The notes below the pieces were generated by a model. That model made no database searches and was not told the DNA's origin. It worked only from the letters and a program-made list of their open reading frames with translations. The position numbers and the translations under genes are program-made. A stretch of DNA of 64,000 nucleotides, from NCBI GenBank assembly GCA_035550795.1, contig DASZOL010000093.1, positions 1 to 64,000 of the forward strand, given 5' to 3'. Shown here in pieces: positions 16,767-27,100 of the stretch; within the stretch, counting starts at the first letter, position 1; every line of letters starts with the position of its first letter. Source of the DNA: DASRDR01 sp035550795 (lineage in GTDB: Bacteria; Methylomirabilota; Methylomirabilia; Rokubacteriales; DASRDR01).

Positions 16767-17750
16767 TTACTTCAGGACCTCGCGCACCCGGTCGTAGAGG
16801 TTGGGCGTCCACTTCGGGAAGGCGGCATAGGTGGCGGTCGTGGCGCGCCGGTATGCCTCGGCGTCGGCTTGCACGAACGTGACCCCGGCCTTCGACAGGA
16901 TCTGCCTGTACTCATCCTCCTTCTGGAGCGTGATCGGCGCAACCCATCGGCCGCCCTCCTCCGCCTCTTCCTGGAGGATCTGCTGGATGTCCTTCGGCAG
17001 CGACTGGAAGTAGCCCTCGCCGATGCCGACGCCGGTCACGGCCTTGAAGTGGCCGGTCAGCGTGACGACCTTCTTCACCTCGTAGAGCTTGGAGCCGTAC
17101 AGGGTCGACAGGGGCGCCTCGGCGGCGTCCACGACGCCCTGGGAGAGTCCCGAGTAGACCTCCGACCACTGGAGCGGGGTGGGGACGGCCCCCATCGCCT
17201 TGAAGGTCTCGACCCACATGGGGTTCGGCGGCACGCGGACCTTCCGCCCCTTGATGTCGGCCGGGCTCGGGTACCCCTTGTCGCTGATGACGTGGCGGGA
17301 GCCGAAGTAGTACCCCCAGGACAGGATGCGGAGGTTTCCGCGGGTGCGGATGTTGTCGTTCACCTTCTGCACGAGCGGCGAGGCGATGATCTTCTTGGCC
17401 TGGTCCCAGCTGTCGTAGAGGAACGGCCCCCCCAGGATGGCGATGTCGGTGTCGCCGAGCTCCGAGGCGTAGCCGGGGTCGATGTGGACCATGACCGGCG
17501 CGCCCATCCGGGCCTGCTCGTACGTGTCCTTGTTCGAACCGAGCTGGGAGTTCGGGTACACCTGGATCTCCACCCGTCCCTTGGTGCGCTCCTTCACGCG
17601 CTGCCCCATCCGCTCGAAGGCCTGGTGGATGGCCTCGCTGGGCGCGATCACGTGACCGAGCTTGATGACGTAATCGGCGGCCGCCAGAGGGCCGGCGCCG
17701 AGGCACAGGACCGCGGCCGTCAGGAGAAGGGCCAGTCCGGGTCGCCTCAT
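16767..17750 (-). CDS. dctP: TRAP transporter substrate-binding protein (DctP)
   Basis: A 327-residue periplasmic solute receptor with a signal peptide (residues 1-24, ending PLAAADY). Conserved DctP features follow: IKLGHVIAPSEAIHQAFERM, YPNSQLGSNKDTYEQARMGA, KGRKVRVPPNPMWVETFKAMGA and QGVVDAAEAPLSTLY. The Arg in KVRVPPN is the usual carboxylate-binding residue, so an organic acid is the probable ligand. The ATG at 17750 is preceded by GGAGG. First gene of the dctPQM-SDR operon; a longer frame to 18671 is antisense to the P450 remnant. Confidence 0.94.
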   Translation of the reverse strand: MRRPGLALLLTAAVLCLGAGPLAAADYVIKLGHVIAPSEAIHQAFERMGQRVKERTKGRVEIQVYPNSQLGSNKDTYEQARMGAPVMVHIDPGYASELGDTDIAILGGPFLYDSWDQAKKIIASPLVQKVNDNIRTRGNLRILSWGYYFGSRHVISDKGYPSPADIKGRKVRVPPNPMWVETFKAMGAVPTPLQWSEVYSGLSQGVVDAAEAPLSTLYGSKLYEVKKVVTLTGHFKAVTGVGIGEGYFQSLPKDIQQILQEEAEEGGRWVAPITLQKEDEYRQILSKAGVTFVQADAEAYRRATTATYAAFPKWTPNLYDRVREVLK

Positions 17751-17947
17751 GGGTGCAATCCTCCGCTCGATGAGGGATGTCGGCCCCGCGCCGGGGGCTC
17801 GAAGCGAGATTGTCGGGCGCCGCGCGCGCCGGTTCACGAGCAGGGCGACCGTAGCGCGCGGTCTGGAGCCTGTCAACCCCGGACCGGCGCCAGATCGCGC
17901 CCGGCGGCGCCGCATCGTCGCGCCAGCACCTTGACGCCGCGGTGCTC

Positions 17948-18708
17948 CATGGTCATCGCCGAGCTGCTTGGGATCCCCTCGCCGACCAGCGTCGCTTCGC
18001 CGGGTGGTCCGCCGACCTCGTGGCGTTCGTGGGCACGGGCCGCATGGAGCCCGGCCGCGCGGCCCGGGCCGAGCGGAGCATGGCCGAGTTCCAGGCGTAC
18101 CTGGCGCGGCTGATCGCGCGTCGCCGCCGAGAGCCCCGGCGCCGACCTCGTCAGCCTGCTGATCGCCCCGGCGACGGACGCGCTCGATCCCGACGAGCTC
18201 GTCGGCGCCTGCGTCACCCTCCTGTTCGCCGGCCACGAGACGACGGCGAACCTGATCGGGAACGGGCTGCTCGCCCTCCTCGAGCACCCCCGCCCTCGAG
18301 GGCCTCCGAAGCGCCGCCGAGGCGTGGGGCGCCGCCGTCGAGGAGCTCCTCCGCTTCCAGCCCGGTGCAGCGCAACCGCCGTCGCGCCCGGCGCGAGACG
18401 GAGCTGGGCGGGCGGCGGATCCGGGCCGGCGACCGCGTGCCCGCGTTCCTCGGCTCCGCCAACCGGGACGAGGCGGTCTTCGAGCGGCCCGACGAGCTCG
18501 AGCTCGGCGGGGGCCGGGCAAGCACCTCGCCTTCGGGCACGGGATCCACGACTGCATCGGGGCGGCGCTCTCGCGCCTCGAGGCACCGCTGGCGCTGGCC
18601 GCGGTCCTCGATCGGTTTCCGGGGATCCGCCTGGAGCCGGGCGCGCCGCGCGCATGGAAGCCGAACATCACCTTCCGCGGGCTCGCGCAGCTCGTCGTGC
18701 GGGTCTGA
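17948..18708 (+). pseudogene. Decayed cytochrome P450 (5' truncated, several frameshifts)
   Basis: Reading across frames gives a recognisable bacterial P450: VIAELLGIP, then RRFAGWSADLVAFVGTG, the I-helix TLLFAGHETTANL, an EELLRFQ piece with RRIRAGDRVPAFLGSANRD, and the haem-binding loop LAFGHGIHDCIGAALSR, followed by the normal C-terminal strand and a TGA at 18706. Frame changes occur near 17983, 18130, 18296, 18361 and 18515. About 150 N-terminal residues are missing upstream of 17948. Neighbouring genes are intact over kilobases, so decay is more likely than sequencing error. Confidence 0.85.
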
Positions 18709-18799
18709 GCGCCGGGTCAGGCGCCACCCGCGGGAGGCGCGAGACCGCGGCGCTGACCGGGGAGCCGGCGCGCGCACAAGGATCGGAGGCCGCGCGGCG

Positions 18800-21013
18800 T
18801 CACGGGATCCCCTCGCCGGTCAGCTCGATCGGCGTCGGGTCCTGGACCGGGCTCCAGGGACGGATCAGGAGCTCGGCGCTCTTCGCCCCTGCCGCCGTCG
18901 GCCTGAAGCGCACCTGCACGGTGCACGCCTTCCCGGGCCCCAGCGTCCTGGTCGAGCACGTGTCGGCCAGCATTCCGAACTGCGTGGGGTTGGCGCCGCC
19001 GAGCATGACCTTCTTCAGCTTCAGCGTGCCCGGCCCATCGTTCCGGACCGTGATCGTTCGGGCGCCGGACGACGCCCCCACCGGGCGCGCCGGGAAGGCG
19101 ACGGCCTCCGGTGAGGCGCTCGGGACGGCCGGAAGGCCCACCGGCAGCGTGACTTGTCTGGAGGCGGTGAGCCCGCTCGCGTCCGTGGCGCTGAGGACGA
19201 TCTCGTACTTGTAGGTCCCTGCCCCATGGTCCTCCACGACGAAGGTGCCCTCCTCGCCGGTCGCGCCCACGAAGGTGTGGAGATGCGCATCGTGGCGCAG
19301 CAGCACCTGCCAGGCCAACATCACCGCGTGATTGTCGACGTCGGTGGCGGTCCCCTTGTAGCTCACCGTCTGTCCGGCGACGACGGTGGCCCCGTTGGCG
19401 GGGCTCAGGATGGTGGGAACTGGGGGCTTGCTGTTCAGGGTCACCCGGACAGTCCTCGAGCTGCTCATGCCCGTGTTCGGCCCGGTGATCACGGTGGCCG
19501 TGAGGGTGGCCGTGAAGGTCGTCACGTCCGGGGTCACGTACACGTGGCGCGGGTTCGCCAGCGTCGAGGTCGGCGAGCCATCGCCGAAGTCCCACGAGTA
19601 GGAGAGCTTGCCCCCGGCCGTGTCCTTCGAGCCCTTGCTCGAAAACGTCACCGTCAGCGGGGAGTACCCTCTTCGAGGCTTGGCGGAGGCCACCGCATTC
19701 GGTCCGGTGGCGATCCGGCGAACCTGCCCGGTGACGATGTTCACGTAGTAGAGGAGGCCGTCGGGCCCGAGCTCGAGGTGGACGATGCCCTTGACGCCCG
19801 TCGCGAACTCCTCGATCGCCTGGACGCTCCGGTCCGGGGCCAGGATAAGCCGGCGGATCCATCCGTGGTTGTAGTCGGCAAAGAAGTAGTTGTTCCGGTA
19901 CTGCGGGGGATACACGGTGCCCGTGTAGAAGGGCCCGCCGATCACGGTGACGCCTTCGGACCGGGGATACGGGTGAAGCGGCGGGACGACGTCACCGGCG
20001 TCCAGGTCCTGGCACTCCTGGAAGTCCTGGTAGTCAGGGTGCGGCGCATCTCCTTCGTAGCAGGGCCAGCCGAAGTTGGCGCCACGGCCGCGGTTGATCT
20101 CCTCGAAGGTGAACCATCCGACGTCCGCGATGTACGGCTCCCCGTCCGGGTCCAGGGTGAAGCGGAACGGGTTCCGCAAGCCGAAGGCGTACACGCGCGA
20201 CCGGATCGAGTTGGTCCCGTCGTCGAACGGATTATCCCCGGGAGCGCGCCCGTTCGCATTGATCCGGAGCAGCTTTCCGGCATAGCTGTCGAGCCGCTGG
20301 GCCCGCAGTGCGTCGGCGTCCGCGAAGTCAAACTCGGCGCCATCCCCGATGCTGACGAACAGCTTGCGGTCCGGCCCGAACCGGAGCATGCCGATCGAGT
20401 GGCCAGAAGAATCGGAGGGAATGCAGTCCGATCCGGCCGGGCGGTTGTTGCACGACCCTCCGCCGATGGAGCCGAGCAGCACGACCTCGCTGCCGGGGAG
20501 GGCGACGTCAGGATTGTCGGGATCGGCGGTGACCCGGGTGAGCCGGGCGGTCTTGGGCCCCGAATCGAACGGGTCGCCCCCGTTCTGAAAGGTGTAGAGG
20601 AGGTAGACGTACCCGTTCGTGGCGAAGTTCGGATGGAGCGCGATTCCGAGCAGGCCGCGATCGCTGAACTGATTGACCCGTCCCTGGATGTCGACGAACG
20701 GCGCCGGCAGGAGCTGGCCCTGCTGGCCGTTTTGCCCGGGCTTGAAGATCCGCACGACCCCGGCCTTTTCCCAGATGAACAGGCGCCCGTCGGGCGCGAA
20801 CGCGACCCCCACGGGGGCGAAGGTGTCCAGCTGGACCACCAGCTCCGAGAAGAAGGTGTCGTCGCTGAACGTCTCGGCCTCGGCGTCCTGTGCCGCAATG
20901 CCGCCGAGTCCGAGAGGCAAGAGGAGAAGAGTGCAGAGTACCGTCCGTCGCCCGGCCCACTGGAAGCGCCATCGTGTGGACTTTCGACGCACCGAGCAAT
21001 TCAGCACTATCAA
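18800..21013 (-). CDS. Secreted PQQ-type sugar/sorbosone dehydrogenase with PKD domain
   Basis: A 737-residue exported protein. A signal peptide (about residues 22-47) precedes a six-bladed GSDH beta-propeller (about 55-430) with PVGVAFAPDGRLFIWEKAGVVR, SDRGLLGIALHPNF, SSGHSIGMLRFGPD and YAFGLRNPFRF. A PKD domain (about 440-525, SYSWDFGDGSPTS) follows, then a second beta-sandwich, and a C-terminal choice-of-anchor-like domain (about 635-735, with ARTITVRNDGPGTLKLKK). Soluble aldose or aldehyde sugar dehydrogenases of this family use PQQ and calcium. The added domains suggest adhesion to a surface or polymer. Substrate unknown. Confidence 0.88.
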   Translation of the reverse strand: MIVLNCSVRRKSTRWRFQWAGRRTVLCTLLLLPLGLGGIAAQDAEAETFSDDTFFSELVVQLDTFAPVGVAFAPDGRLFIWEKAGVVRIFKPGQNGQQGQLLPAPFVDIQGRVNQFSDRGLLGIALHPNFATNGYVYLLYTFQNGGDPFDSGPKTARLTRVTADPDNPDVALPGSEVVLLGSIGGGSCNNRPAGSDCIPSDSSGHSIGMLRFGPDRKLFVSIGDGAEFDFADADALRAQRLDSYAGKLLRINANGRAPGDNPFDDGTNSIRSRVYAFGLRNPFRFTLDPDGEPYIADVGWFTFEEINRGRGANFGWPCYEGDAPHPDYQDFQECQDLDAGDVVPPLHPYPRSEGVTVIGGPFYTGTVYPPQYRNNYFFADYNHGWIRRLILAPDRSVQAIEEFATGVKGIVHLELGPDGLLYYVNIVTGQVRRIATGPNAVASAKPRRGYSPLTVTFSSKGSKDTAGGKLSYSWDFGDGSPTSTLANPRHVYVTPDVTTFTATLTATVITGPNTGMSSSRTVRVTLNSKPPVPTILSPANGATVVAGQTVSYKGTATDVDNHAVMLAWQVLLRHDAHLHTFVGATGEEGTFVVEDHGAGTYKYEIVLSATDASGLTASRQVTLPVGLPAVPSASPEAVAFPARPVGASSGARTITVRNDGPGTLKLKKVMLGGANPTQFGMLADTCSTRTLGPGKACTVQVRFRPTAAGAKSAELLIRPWSPVQDPTPIELTGEGIP

Positions 21014-21388
21014 GCAATCCTCGCGCCGCAGAATGGAGCGTGGAAGAAATCCTCATCACTCCAAGTCCGTGGTGGGATAGGTACATTCAACCAAAGCCTT
21101 GCTGGATCTCTATGAAATCTGAGGGCCGCCGGCCAGAACTCGCTCCGCGCACGCTCGCCGCGTTGTCAGGCCACGATGAAGAAACTACGCGGCAGCTATT
21201 CCCGAGTGCGCCGACTTTGCGATGGATCGGGGACGGTCGGGAAAAAGTCCTCTGTCCGCGCGCGGAGCGTCGGTCCGGTTGAGACACCGCGCGATCCACC
21301 CGTCCGCCTCGTCGATTCGAGGCGCGACCCGCCCCCCGGCCAATCGCCGCAACGGAGCGGCTGCGCCGTCGCGCGCCCGCCGCGACGG
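21014..21388. other. Gene-free stretch
   Basis: No convincing gene. The part next to 21014-21250 is visibly richer in A/T than its surroundings and probably holds the promoter of the dehydrogenase gene; I could not fix -35/-10 elements with confidence. Confidence 0.4.
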
Positions 21389-22672
21389 TTAGCGCGAGCC
21401 GTCGGCGAGGAAGGGCGAGCGTGCGGCTATCACGCCGAGATCCGCGTAGACCCGGCGCAGGGCGGTCGTGAGCGCCTCCGCGGAGAAGCGCTCCCGGAAC
21501 GCGGCCTGACCGGCGCCGGCCAGGCGCGCGCGGAGGAACGGGTCGGTCAGGACGCGACGCAGACCGGCCGCCACTGCCTCGGCATCACCGGCCGGAACGA
21601 GCAGGGCGGACTGCTCGTCGGTGACGTCCTCCGGGATGCCGTCGATCGCGGATGCCACGACGGCGACGCCAGCCTGGAGCGCCTCGAGCAGCGAGACCGA
21701 TCCGCTGGCCTCCTGGAGCGAGGGCAGGGCAAAGACCGCCGCGCGCCGGAGGTAGGCGGCGGGCTCGGGAACGTAGCCGGGCAGGACGACTCGGTCGTCG
21801 AGACCGGCCGCCGCGCACAGGCGCCGATGCCGCTCGAGGAGCGGCCCCCCGCCGAGCAGGGCCGCCCGGAACGGCACGTCCAGCGCCCGCAGGCGGGCGA
21901 GCGCGCGGATGAGCACGTCAACGCCCTTGCGAGGATCCTGGCGCGACACCGCGACGACCAGCGGTGCCTCGCCGGGCGGCAGCAAGGGGGGTGCCGCGCC
22001 CGCGCCGCCCCCAGCGAGGAAGGCGGTCTCCGCCGCGTACGCGACCCGGGACACCGGAAGCCCGGATCCCCACTTCGCCACCAGGAGGTGCCGGACCGAC
22101 TCGTAGTTGACCAGGACGCGGTCGCTCCCCGTGTACGCCCGGCGCTCGTGCCGCTCCACGATCACCTTGACGGCAGCGAGATCGATCGCCGCCTGGAGCC
22201 GGCGGAACGGCCCGTGGTCGGACGTGGTGCCCCGGAGCTTGGCGCGGAACTCGTGCTCGAGGGTCGTGTACGCGTTGACCACGACCGCGATGCGGCGACC
22301 GCCCCGGGCGAGCGTCCGGGCCGCGCCCACCGCCGCCGAGCCCCACACGCCGAACGCGTGCATGATCCCGGCCGGGCGCTGGTCCCGGACGAACCGCTCC
22401 AGGCGCCGGGCGAGCAGCGGGGCGTGCAGCCAGATCAAGTGGTGCCGGAAGCCCCACGCACCGTGCGCCCGGCGGAGACGCCACGGCGACCGCACCAGGT
22501 GCACGATCCCGAAGTCGGTCTCCACCCGGCCCTCGCGCCGGCTCACGCAGAACAGATGCGGCGCGAAGCCCATCCGGCATGCCGCACGAGCGTGGGCCCG
22601 GACGTACGTCGAGTGCCCGCCGAGGCTCTCGATCGGATCCCCGCCCGCCACCATGACCAGGGCGTCAGCCAC
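21389..22672 (-). CDS. GT4-family glycosyltransferase, copy 1
   Basis: A 427-residue GT-B fold glycosyltransferase. The N-terminal domain has the glycine-rich GGHSTYVRAHARAA loop; the C-terminal nucleotide-sugar domain has VVAVSRQDPRKGVDVLIRAL, FRAALLGGGPLL, FALPSLQEASGSVSLLEALQAG and GIPEDVTDEQSALLV. It would transfer a sugar from a nucleotide donor during surface-glycan assembly. It overlaps the upstream GT2 gene by 8 bases. A close paralogue lies at 36346-37593 in the opposite orientation. Confidence 0.92.
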   Translation of the reverse strand: MADALVMVAGGDPIESLGGHSTYVRAHARAACRMGFAPHLFCVSRREGRVETDFGIVHLVRSPWRLRRAHGAWGFRHHLIWLHAPLLARRLERFVRDQRPAGIMHAFGVWGSAAVGAARTLARGGRRIAVVVNAYTTLEHEFRAKLRGTTSDHGPFRRLQAAIDLAAVKVIVERHERRAYTGSDRVLVNYESVRHLLVAKWGSGLPVSRVAYAAETAFLAGGGAGAAPPLLPPGEAPLVVAVSRQDPRKGVDVLIRALARLRALDVPFRAALLGGGPLLERHRRLCAAAGLDDRVVLPGYVPEPAAYLRRAAVFALPSLQEASGSVSLLEALQAGVAVVASAIDGIPEDVTDEQSALLVPAGDAEAVAAGLRRVLTDPFLRARLAGAGQAAFRERFSAEALTTALRRVYADLGVIAARSPFLADGSR

Positions 22673-23525
22673 GGACGGGGGACTCCGGCCCGGCGTCTCC
22701 TCGGCCGGGCGGCCATGGCTCGCCGAGGGTGTCCGCGACCGCCATGAGGCCGGCCAGGAAGCGGGCCGTGCCGGCGTCCTCCTCCGGGCTCGCCGGCCGG
22801 CGGCACCGCCGCGCGACGTACCGCTCGTAGTAGCGCCAGGCTTCCCTCAGGGTCCGCCGCTCGTCCGTCTGCACGTGCGCGGGATCGATGTCGGGCCGGT
22901 AGATCACCAGCGGGGCCGCGACGAAGCCCCACTCGAAGTGCTCGCTGATCCGGCTCCACATGTCAGCATCCTCGTACAGCAGGAGATCCTCGTCGAAGAG
23001 GCCGACGACCTCGAAGACCTCCCGCCGCACCACGACGCTCGACGTCTGAACGCACAGGCCGCGCACGGTGTCCCGGTAGAGAACGCGACGCCGGGGCGGA
23101 AAGTCATCGAAGCGGGTCCGGGGCAGAATGCGACCTCCCTGCATCCGGTACTGGTCGGTGTAGACCGCTCCGACGTGCGGGTGCGCAGCCAGATAGTCCA
23201 GCTGGCGCGCCAGCTTGCCGGGGAGCCAGACATCGTCCGAGTCGAGGAAGGCGATGAGGACGCCCCGCGCGCGACGGATGCCCGCGTTGCGCACCTTGCC
23301 GATCCGGCCGCAGCGGGGGATCGGGACAGGAACCACCGGCGGGCCGCGCCGCTCGAGCGCCTCCAGCGTGCCGTCCCCCGAGCCGTCGTCCACGACGATA
23401 ACCTCCAGGCGCGCGCCGGCCTGGGACAGAACGCTGTCGATCGCCTCCTGCGTCAGGTCCCGGCGGGCGAAGGTGGGGATGACCACGCTCACGAGGGGGA
23501 GGCCGGCCAGGATGTCGTCGGGCAT
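22665..23525 (-). CDS. GT2-family glycosyltransferase, copy 1
   Basis: A GT-A fold enzyme of 286 residues. It begins PDDILAGLPLVSVVIPTFAR, then has the nucleotide-binding VIVVDDGSGDGTLEAL, the metal-binding FLDSDDVWLPGKL (DxD) and the acceptor/catalytic segment LLYEDADMWSRISEHF. I chose the ATG at 23525; the frame to 23564 adds 13 unlikely residues. It forms a two-gene operon with the GT4 downstream. Confidence 0.9.
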   Translation of the reverse strand: MPDDILAGLPLVSVVIPTFARRDLTQEAIDSVLSQAGARLEVIVVDDGSGDGTLEALERRGPPVVPVPIPRCGRIGKVRNAGIRRARGVLIAFLDSDDVWLPGKLARQLDYLAAHPHVGAVYTDQYRMQGGRILPRTRFDDFPPRRRVLYRDTVRGLCVQTSSVVVRREVFEVVGLFDEDLLLYEDADMWSRISEHFEWGFVAAPLVIYRPDIDPAHVQTDERRTLREAWRYYERYVARRCRRPASPEEDAGTARFLAGLMAVADTLGEPWPPGRGDAGPESPVRG

Positions 23526-24118
23526 CGTCGTCGGGCGCCCTGTCGATGCCCCCGAGTATGGCACGCCGGGTCGACGGGTTCACCGGGGGCGAGCGGACCC
23601 GGCGGGCGCGGCGGCGGGCGAGACCCTCCCGGGTCGCGATGCTCCGCGCCGGTCCCCGCGTCCGACGCGCGGCGCCCTGATCGCAGACGTGCTGCACCGA
23701 TGCCTTCTCGTACGACCGACCGACCCCGGCCGGGCGCTGCCGCCTCGCGACGGCGCTAGGGCGCGCACGGAAGGGTCCGCGTGAGGAGCACGTTGAAACG
23801 CCTACGCCGGGGGGCTGGCGCAGACCAACACGGCAAGCGGGATGCTGCTGCCCCTCGGCTCGATCCGGAACCGCGTCCTGCACAACGTGCTCCTCGGTCA
23901 CGACTTCCCGGGCGAGAGCGTCAGGCAACGGGGAACCACGCGAGGGTGTGTGGCGTTTCGCGCGGTAAATCAGTACGATGGGCGGACCGGGCCGCGCGCC
24001 AGCCGCGGGGGGTCGAGGCGGCCAGCCAGTGATTGGCCAGTGGCTACCGGGGAGCGGGCCCGGGCTCAGGACGCCTCTCTGAGAGGCGTGATCGCAGAGG
24101 ATTGCCGAAGGGACCATC
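23526..24118. other. Gene-free stretch with an operator-like palindrome
   Basis: About 590 bp between the divergent GT2 and the large regulator gene. A short plus-strand frame around 23812-23950 has plausible-looking residues but no recognisable family and no good start. The notable element is the palindrome at 24071-24089. Confidence 0.4.
24071..24089. promoter_or_regulatory. Perfect 19-bp palindrome before the fused regulator
   Basis: ACGCCTCTC-T-GAGAGGCGT: 9-bp arms around a single central base, ending 29 bp before the GTG start of the regulator gene. Position and symmetry suit an autoregulatory operator; a small RNA hairpin in the leader is an alternative. Confidence 0.5.
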
Positions 24119-27100
24119 GTGCGCATCGATCCCCTGGCCGAGCTGATCGGTGAGAGCCGTGCGATGGCGGGCCTCCGCCAGACGCTCCGGCGCTTCCTCG
24201 AAAGCCAGGCCCGGGCCCGCCGGCCCGCGTCAGTCCTGTTGCTCGGGGAGACGGGCGTCGGCAAGAGCGTGGCCGCCCGCGCCCTGCACCGCGCGGGCCC
24301 CCGCGCCGACGGCCCCTTCGTCGACGTCAACTGTGCGGCGATCCCCGCGCCGCTGCTCGAGGCCGAGCTCTTCGGCTTCGAGCGGGGGGCCTTCACGGAC
24401 GCCAAGCACGCCAAACCCGGACTCCTCCAGGAGGCGCACGGGGGCACCCTGTTCCTCGACGAGGTCGGGCTCCTGCCCGAAGAGTCCCAGGCCAAGCTGC
24501 TCAAGGTCCTCGAGGAGGGCTCGGTGCGGCGCCTGGGGGCGACCCGGAGCCAGCCTCTGGACGTCTGGATCATCGCGGCGACCAGCGAGGACCTCGAGGA
24601 GGCCTCCCGTCGGCGCCGGTTCCGGTCAGACCTCTACCATCGCCTGGCGGTCATCACCGTCCGGCTGCCCCCCCTGCGCGAGCGCCCGGAGGACATGGTT
24701 CCTCTCGCGGAGCGCTTCCTGCGCGAGGCCTGCGCCGATGCCGGGTTGCCGCCGAAGACGCTCACGGCGGACGCCGGCGCCGCCCTGGGCTCGTACGCCT
24801 GGCCCGGGAACATCCGTGAACTGAAGAACGTCGTCACCCGCGCCGTGCTGCTCACCGACACGCCCGAGCTGCCGCGGGCCGCGCTCCAGCTCCCGCCGGG
24901 TGCGTCTCGACCGCGGGAGGAGTCGCACGCCACGGCCGGGGCGACGCCGGAGCCCGAGTCGCCCGGCGAGGTCGAGGCCGTCCGCATCGCGCGGGTCCTG
25001 CGCGAGACGGGCTGGAACGTCTCGCGCGCCGCGGCCCGGCTCGGGTTCACGCGCAGCTCCCTTCGCTACCGCATCGATAAGCTCGGCCTGAGCCCCGAGC
25101 GGCCCTCCGCGACGATCGGCACAGCGATCCCCGCCGACGCTCCGCGCCCGGGTGCGGCGGCCATGCCGGCCCTGCCCCTGCCGGTCACCAGCCTGGTCGG
25201 CCGCGAACGGGAGCTCCACGAGCTCGGACGGCTCCTCGCCATGCACCGCGTGGTCACCCTCACCGGACCCGGCGGCGTCGGCAAGACGCGCCTCGCCCTG
25301 GCGGCTGGCCCGCACTTCCGAAGCCTCTGCCCGGACGGCGTCTGGTTCGTCGAGCTCGCGGGCCTGGGCGACGGAGCCCTTGTCGCGCAGACGGTCGCGT
25401 CGGCGCTCGGCCTCCCCGAGGAGGCGTCCCGATCGCCCCTGGAGATCCTGATCACCGCGCTGGCCGGGCGGCAGGCGCTGCTGATCCTCGACAACTGCGA
25501 GCACCTCATCGAGGCCTGCGCCCAGCTCGTCGAGACGCTCGTGCGCGCGTGCCCGAACCTGCGCGTGGTGGCCACCAGCCGCGAGCGGCTCGACGTCGCC
25601 GGCGAGAGCACCTTCCGGGTGCCGCCGCTGGCCCTGCCCGGGGAAGGGGAACGCGCGATCGAGCAGCTCGCCCGGTTCGAGGCCGTCCGCCTCTTCCTCG
25701 ACCGTGCCCGGCTGGTCGACCCGGGCTTCACCCTGACCGACCAGAACGCGTCCGCCGTCGGCGAGCTTTGCCGGCGGCTCGACGGCCTGCCGCTCGCCCT
25801 CGAGCTCGCCGCGGCCCGCGTGCGGCTCCTGAGCGTCGCGCAGATCGTGGCGCGGCTGAACGACCGCTTCCGCCTGCTGACGGGGGGGGGCCGGACCGCC
25901 GTCCCCCGCCAGCAGACGCTCCGCGCGGCGCTCGACTGGAGCCACGATCTTCTGTCCCCGCCGGAGCGGACGCTCCTGCGTCGCCTGTCCGTGTTCACGG
26001 GCGGGTTCACCCTCGAAGCGGTCGAGGCCGTCTGCGGAGGGTCGGGCGTCGAGGGCCCCCCGGTGCTCGATCTCCTGGCCCCGCTCGTGGACAAGTCCCT
26101 CGTCATCGTCGAGGCCGCGGTGCCCGTCGCCCGGTATCGCCTGCTCGAGACGATCTGGGAATACTGCCGCGAGCGGGCCATCGAGGCGGGCGAGGTCGCC
26201 TGGCTTCGGGGGCGGCACCAGGCGTGGTTCCTCGCGCTCGTGGAGGAGGCCGAGGTCAAGGGCCGGGGGGCGGAGCAAGTCGCGTGGCTCGACCGCCTCG
26301 AGACCGAGTACGACAACCTGCAGGCCGCGCTGAGCTGGCGTGATCCGGATCACGCGAACGACGGGCCGCGCCTGCGGTTCGCCGGGGCGCTCTGGCGCTT
26401 CTGGGAGGTTCGCGGGCGGCTGCGGGAAGGGCGCGGCTGGCTCGAGGGCATCCTGGCCGAGACCGGGCGCGGCGAGCCGGCGGCGCGGGCGCGTGCGCTG
26501 AACGGTGCCGGCAACCTGGCCCGCGATCTCGGCGACTACGCCCGCGCGGCCGAGCATCACGCCGAGGCCCTGGCCCTTCGACGGGAGATCGGCGACATCC
26601 GGGGGCTCGCGAGCTCCTTGAACAACCTCGGTGCGATCGCCCACGACCAGGCCCGATACGGCCCGGCCGAGGCGTACTACTCGGAGGCCCTGCCGGCCTG
26701 GCGCCAGGCCGGCGATCAGGAAGGCCTCGGGGTGACCCTCAACAACCTCGGGCGCGCGCGGCGATTCCAGGGAGACTACGAGAGCGCCGCGGCCCTGGGC
26801 CGTCAGAGCCTGGGCGTGTTCCAAGCGGTCGGCCACTCGTGGGGCATGGCCCGCGCGCTGAACAGCCTGGCGAACACAGCGCACTACCAGGGAGACGTCG
26901 CGGGAGCCCGCCCGCTCTACGAGGAGAGCCTGCGCCTGCGCCGGCACGTCGGCGACCGCCAGGGCATCGGCGTGTCACTCAACAGCCTGGCCTTGCTGAG
27001 CGGCCTCGCGGGGGACCACGAGGTCGCGCAGCACCTGGCGGAAGAGGGGCTGCTGCTCCGCCGGGACGGGGGGGATCGGCGCGGCATTGGCGGCTCGCTC

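Noticed and set aside
24626..26947. 773-codon minus-strand open frame under the large regulator
   Set aside because: Composition is typical of an antisense shadow, and the plus strand carries clear domain motifs throughout.
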